A DNA stretch of 64,000 nt from Liquidambar formosana (GCA_039720395.1 CM077831.1:6242003-6306002), one strand, 5' to 3'. Shown: positions 34,262 to 45,844, numbered from the stretch's first letter. Numbers and translations are program-made. Notes: generated by a model from the letters alone, not told the origin.

Positions 34262-36339
34262 TATGTAAAAAACTACTATGCTGAATTTTTGAAAACCAAA
34301 CTTTTTGAACTTTTTAATCCGAAAAATCATACCAAAAATTATATCTAACATTTATACAATATAAATATATCAAATACATTATCAAATTACACATCAATTT
34401 TAATGGATTAAATTGATCAAATCAAAGCACAAACCGTAGGGTTTCCAAAACCCTGGGTTCGGCCTCCATGAAGATGAACAAGCTTCTATGTGTTTTTAAT
34501 TTGATTTTAATGCATCATATACATGTAAAACTTATATATACAGTATATATAAATATATGTAATCATCCCATGATTAACATATATCAAATTTAAATTGATA
34601 GAAGCAAAAGAGCAACCTAGGGTTCTACACCCTAGGTTCAGCCTCCATTGAAGAAACCCTAGTTTCTTCTTTTTCAATTTTAATTCCTATGCATCCAATA
34701 CATAAATGATTAACAGTAATCATTATTAGAATCAATTTTAGAAGAGGAGTAGGAGAGAGACAACCTAGGGTTCAAAACCTTAGGTTCGGCTAAAGAGAGA
34801 AAAACCCTAATTTACTAAAGCTAGTTCTAGTAAATTAATCTAATTAATTTGACCATAAATTCCAGCCCATATGTAGTTTGTATGAAGCACAATCATGGCT
34901 CTGATACCACTGTAAGGAATTAATGTAGAGAAAAACAATAATGTGGAACATAATGAATAACAAAAATCATATGAATCAATTCCATAAAGCCCATGAATCT
35001 TATTATGGTTCATACAAAACTAAAACCTAACTAGAAGAAAGTTTAGAACTTACTTTAGGTCCTTAAGACGATTGATTTGATCTTCAAACAAGTAGCACAA
35101 GTTTCCTGCCTTCACAGTATCTACACTAAGCAAAAGCCAATAGTTGTTCTTCAATCCTTCCTTAGGGTTTGCTAGAAAAGATGAACTAGAAGAGAGAGAA
35201 AGAGAGAGAAACACTTCTCAATTGATTTGTCCAAGGGAGAGATACGAGTGTATCTTGTGTGTGTCTAGCACCTACTAGGGTGCTATTTATAGAGACCACC
35301 ACTAGGGCCGGCCAAGGGGGAATCCCACCTTGTGTGGGATTTGCAATTTATCTAAATTGCACATTAACCCCTCCACTTAACATCAAATGCAAGTATGGCC
35401 CTTTGAGAACTTTTCTTAAACACTTATACCCTTTCTCTCACAACTAAAGTCCCTCTTTACTTATTGGTGTGTGATCTATTAGGTTCACAACATCTAGTAG
35501 TAGATAATGGCACTTTGAGTGCCCAATGGAACACTTTCCATTAAGGGTCTAATTGGAACACCTTCCGATTCCCTAATTGATTATAACCAACTTATATAAA
35601 TTAGGGCTTCTACTAACCACAAGTAACATCTAGCAATCACTCATGGTGTGATCCTAAATGAGGTGAATATAAAACATACAAAGAACCCTTCAGTTATAGT
35701 TAAGGTTACAATTACATCCTTCCATCAACACAATGCTTTTGACTTAAACCAATAGGACATGGAAGTCTATCAAGTCCCCAGTTTAATTCTATATGAACCT
35801 ACCCAAAATATCAACTCATTAGATGTACTATGAAAACCTTTTTTCATAGTCATCCTACTATAGCTATAGATTTCCATGAGTTATATTTATAAGTGTTCTT
35901 GTGAAACATTTTCTCCCTTTTCCTGAGAGTGATAGATCCCTTATTAATCACTTATATACCTTCACACATAAAGCAGTAGAGCCAATAAATACCCTTATAA
36001 ACCCCAGTGGAATATACAGTCAGTGCTATTAAACTTCCAAAGCTTCATGCATAAGACAATCATAGTGTCTCAGGTCTAAGGATTACTTGTGCCACTGCAA
36101 CTATGAGAAACTGATTGACAGGCAGGAGAAAACTACATTTCAGTTTATCTCAAATTAAGATGGTTACATTCAGTGTACCTGTTCTTCTAACAAGCACCAA
36201 CATGTTTGTTTTAGTGTCTCCACTCAAATAGCTTGAGACTAGCTATCCTCCTATAGAATTAACATAACATGTGCTAGTCATTTGGTTTCATTATTGTCCA
36301 TCATAGTGAACCTTCAACTACGAATGATTTAGGAGTTTA

Positions 36340-36385
<46 letters not shown>

Positions 36386-36587
36386 AATAACAACACTTTG
36401 TGATTTCATAGTCTCAACTCTAACTCCATGGGCATATCATGTAAATATAAAGAATAGAATAGACATGATAGAATAAAGCCCTTTATTAATTAATAATAAA
36501 TGTGGCATACAATAAATGAAATCCTATGATTGTTTTTTATCCCTAAAGCATCATCTTTATGATTGGTTGTAGGGTATACTACTAACA
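34262..36587 (-). mobile_element. Element C: truncated third member of the A/B family
   Basis: Minus-strand element keeping its 5' LTR (34911-36587), perfect primer-binding site (minus TGGTATCAGAGCC at 34897-34909) and ~640 bp of leader similar to element A near 20100-20747 (CTAGGTTC and AGCCTCCAT words). The rest of the interior and the 3' LTR are absent. It is clearly more diverged from A and B than they are from each other. To the right it abuts a LINE fragment. Confidence 0.85.
34911..36587 (-). repeat. 5' LTR of element C
   Basis: Plus-strand ends TGTAAGGAATTAATG and ACTACTAACA, 1677 bp. Shares with A/B the blocks around GATCACTTATATACCTTC, CAGGTCTAAGGATTACTTG and GATTGGTTGTAGGGT. It has a TATA-like CTATTTATAG near 35283-35292 (plus) and an (AT)n run at 36344-36379. 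Confidence 0.85.
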
Positions 36588-36955
36588 ACTATACCTACTC
36601 GAAAGGAGTTAGCCTTGAGGTTTAATGTGGATGATCCTTATTGTCCTTTCTGTAATGAGGAATGCGAGACAGTAGAACATTTATTTTTCTACCTCCCCAT
36701 ATCTAGAGCAATGTGGTTTAAAAAATGGGGTTCTAGAATTGATATGATGAACCATCAAACTTTAAAAGATTGGTTGCAAATAATCCTTAACCCAAGGGCA
36801 AAGCTATAGCGATAAGATCTTGAAGAATAGGAATTTATATATTGGGTTGCTATCCTCCCTGAATCATTATGGAGGTGTCGTAATCAAAAGGTGTTTGAAA
36901 GAAAAGATCTGATCAACAAGGCCTTTTCAACTGGATTTTAGATAAAGTCTAGGAC
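36588..36955 (+). pseudogene. LINE fragment 1: zf-RVT domain
   Basis: Encodes CPFCNEECETVEHLFFY followed by MWFKKWGS, the zinc-binding domain that lies after reverse transcriptase in plant L1-type LINEs; a conserved Cys after the second block is Leu. Plus-strand frame continues with stops to the point where the solo LTR at 36956 enters. The RT part expected upstream is absent because element C abuts. Confidence 0.75.
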
Positions 36956-39459
36956 TGTCACACCCCATTTTTGCACCACCTTACTAGGGTTCATCATTTT
37001 ATGTAGGTTTTTGTTTTTTAGTCTAGTCACTTGCATTAGTTTTTTAGGGTCATAAGGACAATGGATATGAATTTTAGTTCAATTTGGAGTTGATCTTGAA
37101 GGATAATAAGAACTTTTGTAACTTTAAGGGCATAATCGTCTTTTAAGTCACAAACTTTTCATTTGACCTTAAATGATGTCTAAATTGTCAATTGGAGTTC
37201 ATATTGATGTATATGAGGTATTTCTAAGTTCAATTTGACGAATCAATGGCTTAGAGTCAAAATGGCTCGATATGGTTCAAGTTGGTTAAATGACCCCTTT
37301 CGGGTTAGCTCAAATTAACTCACAATTACCAATCAATTCCTCTCAAATTGACTTGAATTAGTCATTATTTCATCCCTAAAAGTGTTTTAAAAAGTTTAAT
37401 TTTGATATGAAAAGCATTTGGTTTGATCCTATGTGCGTACCTATGTTTTGCAATGGTAGTGCATAGCAGTTAACTACCTTTGTAAAACCTAATCATGCAC
37501 CTATGGTTAGTGGTTTTTTTTCTAAAATATTTAAAAATGTATTCCTCATTGAAACACGGTCGTTCTGGCTTTTATTTCATCAAAATCAGAGTTAATTTGA
37601 CCCCTAAAACACTCCTACAAGGCAACAAACACCAAAATAAGAGAAAAACTGAAGCGGGCTCGGGTGACCACCCAACCCCGGGTGGCTAGCCACCTAGGCC
37701 TAGGTGGCTAGCTGCCCAAACCCTGGTGGTCACCTGAGGCCACTTACCTATTTTTGCTGAAGCAGGATTCTCCTTCCTAGTTTAACGGTTTTGGACTCTT
37801 TTGGACGAGTTTCCTTCCAGTTTTTGGTAACTTTTGATTTTCTTAAGCACCAAGGGAGTCTCTAATAACCCTTGGATTAATTTTTAGGATTTTAATCCTA
37901 GCCATTGATTTATCCTAATGAAACTCTATAAATACCCCCTATACTTCCACACTAGGGGAGCCACTTTGATGCATTAAACCTAAGAATAAGAGAGAAAGAC
38001 TTGAAGGAGAATTGAAGTTCTTGCTGTTGCCTTTAAGAAACCTGATTCAAGTTGTTCACAAGTGAAAGAGAGAGTCTCTATAGCAGCAAAGGAAGCCTAA
38101 TCCAAGGTATGTTCTAAACTCTTAAGGCTAAAATTAGGTTTTTCTCTTAGGTTAGCTTTATCGCATGCAACTGTTATGATTTCTACCATGGATTGATGTT
38201 TCTATTAGTTAAGATATGTGATAATAATGATATCCATGATGAGTTTTGCATGTTTTAGAGTTAGTTCATAGGTTTTAATGCATAGTTGTGATTCTAGGGT
38301 TTTATTGTCCTTATTTCATGTAAGTTACATATAGCATGCTAGGTTAGAGTTTTCTTTTGGTTTTTCTTCATGGTTGCTGTATATGTTTCATATATAGAAT
38401 AACTATGATATTTTCTGCATTCATATAGTGGATTTCTAGGTTTTTTTTATGCATGTTATGGTATTAGGATTGAATTAGGGTTTGTGTTTATTCACTATTT
38501 GTGTTATTTGCATAATTAGTGGATGATTTTAAGCCTTAATACTATTTTGTCCAGATTTCTATTTTCTTCTTTTTGCATGGTTTTGAGCACATGTAAGGGT
38601 GCAAACAGGTTCAATAATTGCTTTATTGTAAATAAGGCGATTGTTGCTTGAGCTTGCTATTGTTTGGAGATAATTGCATTAAGTAAGTAGGTTTTAAAAG
38701 TGCCTTAATACACTTTTTCTTCCTTAATCTTTCTATTTTCCCTCTTTTGGGGTTATTTCCTAATATGAATCTATGGTAATAATTAGAGGTTTCCTTGTTA
38801 AATAATGTCTATTTTTATTAAAGTTTCCATCCTGCGAAAGTTTTTCCTAAATTCAAACTTGGTTTGTTTATCAAATTTTCTTTTAAATAAGGAAACCTAG
38901 GGTTTTTACCATAGGTTTATATTAGGTTTTAACCATAATTCTAATCAAACTACGTGAACTTGGATCCATGTATTCTGTTGCATGGTACGTAGGCGCTTTG
39001 AGGTTCAAGTCCGCCTTAGGATCCAAGTATCTTAGGTTTTTTTTCTTTTCCTTTTTTCTGTTCTATTTTATTTTCTTTATTTGATTATGCATGGATGAAT
39101 GGATGGAATTTATGATATGCATGCAATTCTTGATGTGATATACTTGTTGATTTTTGTATAGTAAGACATTAATTTAGCCCAAATAAACGAAGAGACCGAA
39201 AGGTTGACATGGGTGCCTATAGGCTTTGCCTAGAACCTTCCCATGTCATAACTTAGCCTCCGAATCCCCAATTTTCTTTGGTTTCCTATAGACTGCTTTT
39301 GCCTTTCTTTTTTTAAACATGGAGTCATTCAATTGTTTTCTTAAAACAAAAGTGGTTTTTAGGGTTTTCCTTGTTTTCTTTAAAAAACAAGGTGGCGACT
39401 CCTTTTCTTTTTTCAAATTATCTTTCTCAATCCTTGTGGGCCACTTTCCGGGGTTCACA
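36956..39459 (+). mobile_element. Gypsy Tat-like solo LTR in the LINE
   Basis: 2504 bp, TGTCACACCCC to GGGTTCACA, flanked by AGGAC and AAGAC, a 5-bp TSD with one mismatch. It ends in the same CCTTCCCATGTC, AGCCTCCGAATCC, AAGGTGGCGACTCC series as element D's LTR, so it is the same superfamily and plus-oriented. No internal domain is present, so it is a solo LTR from LTR-LTR recombination. It carries a perfect 28-bp palindrome at 37685-37712. Confidence 0.8.
37685..37712. repeat. Perfect 28-bp palindrome within the solo LTR
   Basis: The half-site GCTAGCCACCTAGG is followed with no spacer by its reverse complement. All 14 base pairs match. It could extrude as a cruciform or form an RNA stem if transcribed. 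Confidence 0.9.
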
Positions 39460-39608
39460 AAGACTTTGCTTCTATTTTGAGAATGAATTGCAACAACCAC
39501 ATTGTAATCCAAGGCAATTCTTCCACTACCTCTTTGGTTTGTTAGAACCCCCTAGTGGGCTTTATTAAGATCAATTTTGATGTTGTACTTGGGAAAGACC
39601 AATCCTAT
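39460..39608 (+). pseudogene. LINE fragment 2: linker and start of RNase H
   Basis: Continues the LINE after the first solo LTR: ENELQQPHCNPRQF and, in another frame, GFIKINFDVVLGKDQSY, the opening of the RNase H-like domain (consensus KINFDGA type) that ends plant L1 elements. It is cut at CCTAT by the second solo LTR. Confidence 0.7.
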
Positions 39609-41204
39609 TGTGAGCACCATATCTTAAACCACATGACTCGGGAGTACGCCACTAACCAGGAAAGCTAGCGCGGAAAGGAGTCGCCACCCAATTTGACTTG
39701 GGAACTAACTTGAACCCTAGTAGGGTCCAACTCGTCATAACCAGAGAGGGTTCGAAGCTAGGGTACATCGTTGGGAAGGTGTAAGGCACCCAACAATGCA
39801 TGGTCGAAACCGGCCCCCACACATAATTATTGGCTTTAGTTAATTAAGTATTCAATTAAATTCCACCCTAAATCATGCAATAATATAATAGCACACAAAA
39901 TGACCAAAACAATGAATAAATAAAATAAAATAGAGAATCAAAAATATATAAAAAAGAATAGATCAGAATATACAGAGAAATAAGAGGTATTAACCAACCA
40001 GAAACAAAAGATATGAATAAGCCAACAATCTGTCTGCCAAGGTAAGGTGCGTACGCATCATTGATGGGTGCGTACGCATCATTGATGGGTGCGTATGCAC
40101 CTAATAGGCATTTTCACTAACTCAATCACATGCATACTTAGAAAGGGGGAAAACGAAATAGAAAATAAACTTTTTTCCTAGAAGGGAATGCGTACGCACT
40201 TGGGATAGGTGCATACGCACCCTATGGGCATATCATACATAATCACAAAGGCCTTACATTAATCTACATCATGCATCCTTAATAAAATAAAATATAAAAA
40301 GAATAAATACGAATATAAACTAAACCTAAATCATGGTAATCATGCTTTAGACAAAAATAAAATAAGAAAAGAAGAACTAGAATAAAAAGCTAAAGAAAAC
40401 CAAATTTACCGACTTTGCAATTGTTCGTAGCCTCTTAGGTCTTTGGATTGAATCAAGCCAACACAAATCCTCCTTTTTGTCAAAGTGTTATCACAGCAAA
40501 GAGATCAAAGCTCACTCAAGTTTGAAAAGAAATAGAAAACAGCAGAGAGTAAGAGAAAAGAAAACTGATTTTCATCACTTTGCAATAGTGGAAACTTCAA
40601 TCGAGTTTTTGGGTATGAAAACGTTGGAATTAGACAAAACTCGTGAAATACAAAGTTGTAGAGAATTGAATTATCTTTCTAAGAAGACTAATTTCATCAA
40701 ATTTTGACTTCAGACTCAAAAGTAATGATTAAAATACATTTGCTGATTTTCAGAAAAACTACTGCTGAATTATGACGAATTTCACTCTTCTCCTCCCTTT
40801 TCTCTAAGGCATTAAAAGAGTATATATTTCTGAAAACTAGGGTTTTCCTTTCCTTTCTAGACTAGGTTTCTTGGATAATGACCAAAAGATATTTTAATAT
40901 GATAAAAGTCTTCTAATATGAATAAGAAAGGGAAATTGTATTTTCTAAAAATTAGGAGAGTGACTGCTAACACAAATGCACATGTATCGTATGTGCGTAC
41001 ACACACTTATCACCTACGTATACGTGTTAGTGGCATGATAAAAATGACTAATTTAATAAAATGATTTTCCTTTCATCTTAACCAAAAATCTTATGCTGTG
41101 ATTCTCACTAATTCTTAAAGGATAATCCATAAATAACCACACTAAACTCATTATCGAGGTCACAGGACTTAAGATGACAACGAGCACAAAATGGGGTGTC
41201 TACA
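39609..41204 (-). mobile_element. Second gypsy Tat-like solo LTR, minus strand
   Basis: 1596 bp, plus-strand TGTGAGCACC to GGGTGTCTACA, flanked by a perfect CCTAT TSD (39604-39608 and 41205-41209). The minus strand carries GGTGGCGACTCC and TGTAGACACCCC, matching the Tat-type LTR pattern. Internal 21-bp repeats of a GTGCGTACGCATCATTGATG phrase are at 40048-40107. Confidence 0.92.
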
Positions 41205-41290
41205 CCTATGCTGGTTGTGTTAATTGAGATGATCAACATGGGTGGAAGTATGTTGAAGGCTACCTAGGCTGTATCCTAGGTAGCCTTCCT
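41205..41290 (+). pseudogene. LINE fragment 3: RNase H continuation
   Basis: After removing one CCTAT copy, the frame from fragment 2 continues: AGCVN, stop, DDQHGWKYVEGYLGCI, matching the GVIRDxxG block of LINE RNase H domains. It confirms that 39609-41204 interrupted the LINE. Confidence 0.7.
41256..41287. repeat. 13-bp perfect inverted repeat with 6-nt loop
   Basis: AAGGCTACCTAGG, loop CTGTAT, CCTAGGTAGCCTT. It sits at the point where LINE homology stops, so it may have formed at a junction or repair event. Confidence 0.85.
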
Positions 41291-42020
41291 CATATTATCA
41301 TTTTTTGTATATTAATTAAGTTGAGTTTTACTTCTAAGGGAGTCTTATCCCAGGTAAGAAATTGCCCACTAGCCCAGGGCTATATCCTAGAGTCCAAATG
41401 TAATGGCAAGAAACGCCCCCCTTAACAGAATAAAAGACGAAAAGAACCAGTCACTTACAAGTGGATCGCCATTCGATAAAACGCCGTCCGTCGGGCCTTC
41501 ACTTATAATCCTTATTATTTTCTCATTTCCTTTGAATTAGATTAATCCATTTTAGGGTTATTAATCCTCCTAAAGCTTGTTATAATCACCCACAAAAATC
41601 TTGATTTTTTTTCCCGATTGATTCTCCAACATTTGTATTAAATCTGCCCACGATGCCCACCATCAATACCACTACCAACACTATTTTATAAATGCCAAGA
41701 AACTCTTTGTTTTGGGAATTTCGATCTAAGGTTACAAACTCAAAAGAGTATTGGCCTGAATTTTGGCCCACGGTAACCTAACCTTTGGTTCGAGGAGTTT
41801 ACTCTTCTTGCATGTTAAAGTCTCAAAAGGTTGCAAGCATATAGGGGCTTAGCCTAGACTTTGGCTTATGGCACCAGGACTTTAGTCCATAGAGCTTTTA
41901 TTGGCTTTACGCAGCCTCATTATTTCTTGTTATCATGGACCCATTGAGGTCAATTCTAGTTGGGGGTTATTAGTGAAATTGCATCAATGGTGGTATATCT
42001 TTCCTGATTCAACATCAAAC
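41291..42020. other. Unassigned insert in the LINE, probable copia interior
   Basis: No gene or domain recognised. Because a copia polypurine tract and LTR follow at 42055, this may be the decayed 3' interior of a copia element. The 61-aa minus frame at 41586-41771 shows nothing recognisable. Confidence 0.3.
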
Positions 42021-42054
42021 TCAAGAAGATTTTATTCAAAATCTTCATAAATTT

Positions 42055-42066
42055 GAGGGGGAGTAT
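42055..42066 (+). promoter_or_regulatory. Copia polypurine tract upstream of the LTR at 42067
   Basis: GAGGGGGAGTAT directly before TGAGGAAATAAATC. An equivalent GAGGGGGAGTAT recurs at 43446-43457 after a similar approach sequence (AAGATTTT and AATTTGA). Confidence 0.75.
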
Positions 42067-42316
42067 TGAGGAAATAAATCAAGACAAGCAATCAAGAATG
42101 AGATCAAGAACATATAGAAAAGAATCAAGAGAGAGCATATCAAGGAAAAAGATTGGAAAGAAATCATGGAGAAAAATCAAAGAAAAATTTGATTTATTTC
42201 CTTTCTTATTTTATTCCAATATTATTTGTTTCCATATTAGTTGTTCTTGTTCTCTATATAATCCCACTAATGGGTTGATTGTAATCAAGCAATTATGAAT
42301 GATATTAAGTTTTTCA
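42067..42316 (+). repeat. Copia LTR, 250 bp, flanked by both PPT and PBS
   Basis: TGAGGAAATAAATC to TTTTTCA, with TATA-like CTATATAAT at about 42254. It is preceded by a polypurine tract and followed by a primer-binding site, the order seen where two elements share one LTR after recombination or tandem insertion. Confidence 0.75.
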
Positions 42317-42782
42317 ATATGGTATCAGAGCGGGTTGATTAGACCTGAGTTTTTCTTTGACAACTTCCACACTTCTGGCTAGCGGCACTCTGTCGCCCAT
42401 CCAGTTTAAACCTTTGTTTCATTTTCTCTCTCTAGTATTTCACCCAAAAAAAAAAAACCACTACATCCCTTTTTCAAATAACTGAGTTGCCCTGTTATAT
42501 TCAAATATTTACGATGTTCCTCTCTATCATCAATATTTTGCTTGTGCAAAAATTCAATCGAGTTTCAAAACCTTGAACTAATGGCTCATTTGGAGGAAGA
42601 AGAAGAACAATAAAAAGAAGACTTGAGGACTTTGAAAAGCCCAAGTTTATTGGTCCATTGAGGCACGTCGTGGCGCAAAGAAGCCCTGACCCATAGAGAC
42701 CCTCTTTTTTTAGCCCATGAGGCTTATCTTCGTTCTCAATTTCCATTCAAACGATATTCACCAGCAAATCTAGTGTTGGAAG
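42317..42782 (+). pseudogene. Copia leader and gag start, interrupted
   Basis: Begins ATATGGTATCAGAGCGGG, the initiator tRNA-Met primer site (42320-42332). A possible start MAHLEEEEEQ at about 42572 ends at a stop. No CCHC motif or pol was seen. The solo LTR at 42783 interrupts it and the interior resumes at 43354. Confidence 0.55.
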
Positions 42783-43348
42783 TGTTGGAAAAATAGAGTA
42801 GATGCTATAGTATAAAATAAAACTAGTACAAGAATTGCAAAAATACAAACAGTGTCGATTGAGGCGTGTACAAGGCACTGTCCTTAAGAGTAGTTCCATC
42901 TCTCTGAGTATTCAACTCAGTGCAGTAGGTTACAGCGCTCAACCCTCCAGGATTCAACAACCGGACTCCCACAAGCCTGTCATGGATAACCCAGCAACCA
43001 AAAATCAAAGCAGCAAAATCCTGGTCAACCTGCCCGCACACGCGAAGCCAAATATTCGAGATTTGCACTCCCCCTGCACGCACATCGTATGCTCGCAACG
43101 CGCCCGAATAAGTCAATTTTCGGACCCTGTCTTGCAAATCACTCGATTGGGCTCCGTCTCATGCGCATGTAGGACTCCCTACATCTTACCACATGATATC
43201 ATATACAATAAGTGGGATACTATATAAGCCCACTAAAACTCTTTCACTTTTCTAATGTGGGATAAGGTGTTATCACACTCAAGTAAAAAACTCTTTTAAG
43301 AAAACTTTTGGATTTTTGAAATACTTATTTTATACTTAAAATACAACA
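42783..43348. mobile_element. 566-bp solo LTR with TSD GGAAG
   Basis: TGTTGGAAAAATAG to AAAATACAACA, flanked by GGAAG at 42778-42782 and 43349-43353. A TATA-like ACTATATAAG at 43218-43227 followed by ACTCTTTCAC suggests plus orientation. It is GC-richer than its surroundings, and overlapping frames of 104 and 130 aa on both strands are not supported as genes. Confidence 0.85.
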
Positions 43349-43353
43349 GGAAG

Positions 43354-43652
43354 GACGACACCCAGAAAAACATATAAACGAACAACAAGGCAAGAATTTA
43401 GTGGCAAATTCATGAAGATTTTTTTGCTAAAATCCCAATGAATTTGAGGGGGAGTATAGGAGAATATAAGTAAAATCATTACAATAATGTAATTAAGATA
43501 CATAGAATCATTACAATAATGTAATTGAGATATGTATCTCAATCCTAATATTTGAGATTGGGTTGATGTGATTTGATTAAGAGGATGAATATTTGATTAA
43601 TCTTAGGTTATCTTCTTTCCATATTTAATCTATGTTTAGACTTCTATTTAAA
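43354..43652 (+). pseudogene. Copia 3' interior, polypurine tract and degraded LTR
   Basis: Short interior then GAGGGGGAGTAT (43446-43457) and an LTR-like start TAGGAGAATATAAG, with TA in place of the expected TG. It does not align convincingly with the 250-bp LTR beyond its first bases, so it is another family member or badly decayed. A near-duplicated ATCATTACAATAATGTAATT phrase occurs at about 43477 and 43506. Confidence 0.45.
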
Positions 43653-43951
43653 CCATTTTCAAGGTTTTATGAAAAATACAAAAGGTTTTTAATGAAAAAT
43701 GGTCACATTGTCTATCAGAAAATATAATTTTGAATAGTTTTATTAAAAATGTTTTTCTAAAATCTCTTGTTTAAGTAGACTTTTTGGCCATTTATACTTT
43801 CTGTTTCATTAAATGGCCAAAAAGTCTACTTAAACGATAGCTTTTTGAAAACATTTCTTCTACAAAGTTGTTCAAAATAATGTAATTTTAGTAATTAACA
43901 TGGCCATTTTTTATGAAAACCTTTTATATTTTCCATAAAACCTTGAAAAGT
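43653..43951. mobile_element. Hairpin MITE, ~300 bp, almost entirely self-complementary
   Basis: The left end TTTCAAGGTTTTATG pairs with right-end CATAAAACCTTGAAA in imperfect arms, and the centre has a 26-bp perfect inverted repeat (43769-43794 with 43810-43835) starting GTTTAAGTAGACTTTTTGGC. TTTAAA flanks both sides and may be the TSD. No coding capacity. Confidence 0.75.
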
Positions 43952-43979
43952 TTTAAAAGTGGGGGATAAAAAGAAAGTC

Positions 43980-44480
43980 TTAGGGAACGAATAGCAACCC
44001 CAATATATAAATATATATAGGATGATGATTGGATAAGCACGTGTTAATACTTATATCAACACCCGTATTGAGAATTGTACTTTGTACATTAGTAAGATAT
44101 AAGGTAAGACCAATGCTAGGGGGTACAACCCCAATGCATGGTGTTGAAGCAAAAGCCGCTAGATTAGCCCTTAAGATTGTAAAGGACGATGACTGGACTA
44201 ATTGCCTGATTGAAGGTGATGAACTCAAGGTTGTAGATGCCACTCTCAAACGTGATAGCTGTCCATGAGGTCATTATTGCTGACATTGTGGAGAACCTCC
44301 AATGTCTTCCTGAGGTTAGTTTTGCCTATGTGCCGAAAAAAGGTAAATGGTGCAGTCCATACTATGGCTAAGTGGTCCCTGACAATTAGTTTTCTGGTTT
44401 CCTCTCATCCCAGTGTCTTCCTCTTTCGGTTGTGGAAGCCTGCGTGTTAGATAGATGCAACAGGGGAAGATAATGATTTT
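43980..44480 (+). pseudogene. LINE fragment 4: RNase H C-terminal part
   Basis: Reads HGVEAKAARLALKIV, DDWTNCLIEGDELKVVDAT, then with shifts VSFAYVPKKG, ANG/VHTMAKWSL and FRLWKPAC-type tail. This is the EAxAxxxAL, EGDSxxVV, H/YVxR, VAHxLA order of the RNase H end of plant L1 LINEs. It likely completes fragments 1-3 after a ~2.8 kb copia insertion, though the left joint is blurred. Confidence 0.75.
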
Positions 44481-45346
44481 TCTACCTTGATGCTTCCTTT
44501 GTTTTCTTTTTGTCTCGTTAGTTGTACTTGTCTTGTTCTTTTTTTTTTTTTTAACGAAGGTTGAGTCTGGTCCTCTTAGCAAAAGAGGAAAAAAGATGTG
44601 GTGGATGCTGGTGCAGATTCCTTGTACTCCGTATTCCATAGGATCTAAACAAGTGTAGGTCCCATCTTATCCAAACAGTTTGTGCATAGAGTCAAAGGCA
44701 TCTCTGTCAGGCAATGAATTGCAGCCGCGTGGTATTAGGATTTTTTTTTAGTGAAGTTGGCACCGTATGCTTGATCTGGCATTTAGCTAAGCTGGCGGAT
44801 TCATGACTCTCACCGTCTAAGCCAGTGGGAGCGTTGGTTGTGGTAACTAATTTCAAAATTTTGTACTCTTTCGGTCTTTCCATAGGGCCACAGTGATTCA
44901 GCTTCATAATCTAGGAATGTAATTCGGTACAGGATGGTTTGGGAAAGGAGTATTTTTATCCTATCTCGAAATAATTTGGCAATTAAAAATTAGTACTGGA
45001 ATCAAATTAAATTGCATATTGTCCCGTTTCGAAAAATATCGGTCCGGTTCTCGATATTTATTAGTTTATTTTTCCTGAGTAAAAAATTAAAAATAACTAC
45101 TTCCAATCAAATATTGTTAGTTTGATTAGTCATAAAAATGGGCTACTTCATTGCACATTTATACTTGGCCATCAAGGATTTACATAATACATATACTTAC
45201 TCTTCCACAAAATGGGTTACATAAAATCATAAAGTCATAAATACATAATCATTAATTATAATTCATTCATTCATAGTACTAACTACTAATAGTAGTGATG
45301 GCACAATAAAAATATTATATATAATATTATATATCATATATTATAT

Positions 45347-45398
<52 letters not shown>

Positions 45399-45801
45399 TA
45401 TATCATCGATACTCGATTTGGGAATTCGGTATGAGACGGTTCTGAACACCCCTAAACCAAGTCCCATCTCGAAAAAATTTGATTTTTAAAAATGATCCTA
45501 ACTCACGAACCAAACACTGTTTGTTCCATTCCATCCCAAACTGAATTGTTTAAAACGATCTTGTCCTCAAAATTTCCCAAACAAAGTTGCACCCCTACGA
45601 TAGGTGGAAAGAAAGAAAAAGAAAAGCATTGGTAACTGAGTTGGCCGTGTTCTTTTTTATTTTTTTATTTTAACAAAATGGAGATAGAATCGTTCTTCTA
45701 TAACATTTATTTATTAAAAAAGAAAAAAAAGGGGAAAAATCCACCTCTGCCCACAAGCAGCGGAAAATCCCATCCGCAGTTCTCATCTTCCTCTGCTTTT
45801 A
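44481..45801. other. Intergenic sequence upstream of XPT
   Basis: No gene. Contains a T run (44536-44551, possible LINE 3' UTR), an AT-rich block with (TA)n at about 45345-45395, and pieces reading TAGGAATGTAATTCGGT (44912) and TTGCACCCCTA (45588) that together could be ends of a hAT-type MITE, although no TSD fits. The XPT promoter should lie in the last few hundred bases; no confident TATA box was identified. Confidence 0.35.
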
Positions 45802-45808
45802 GTGGCAC

Positions 45809-45829
45809 AATCTCTCTCTCTCTCTCTCA
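45809..45829 (+). repeat. CT microsatellite in the XPT 5' leader
   Basis: A run of TC dinucleotides about 15 bp before the start codon. Pyrimidine-rich leaders are frequent in plant genes. It also creates an unrelated overlapping frame starting at 45802. Confidence 0.8.
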
Positions 45830-45844
45830 TAAGTAAATCTAGAA

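Noticed and set aside
42823..43227. Opposing 104- and 130-residue frames
   Set aside because: Both lie inside the 566-bp solo LTR and have no recognised domain.
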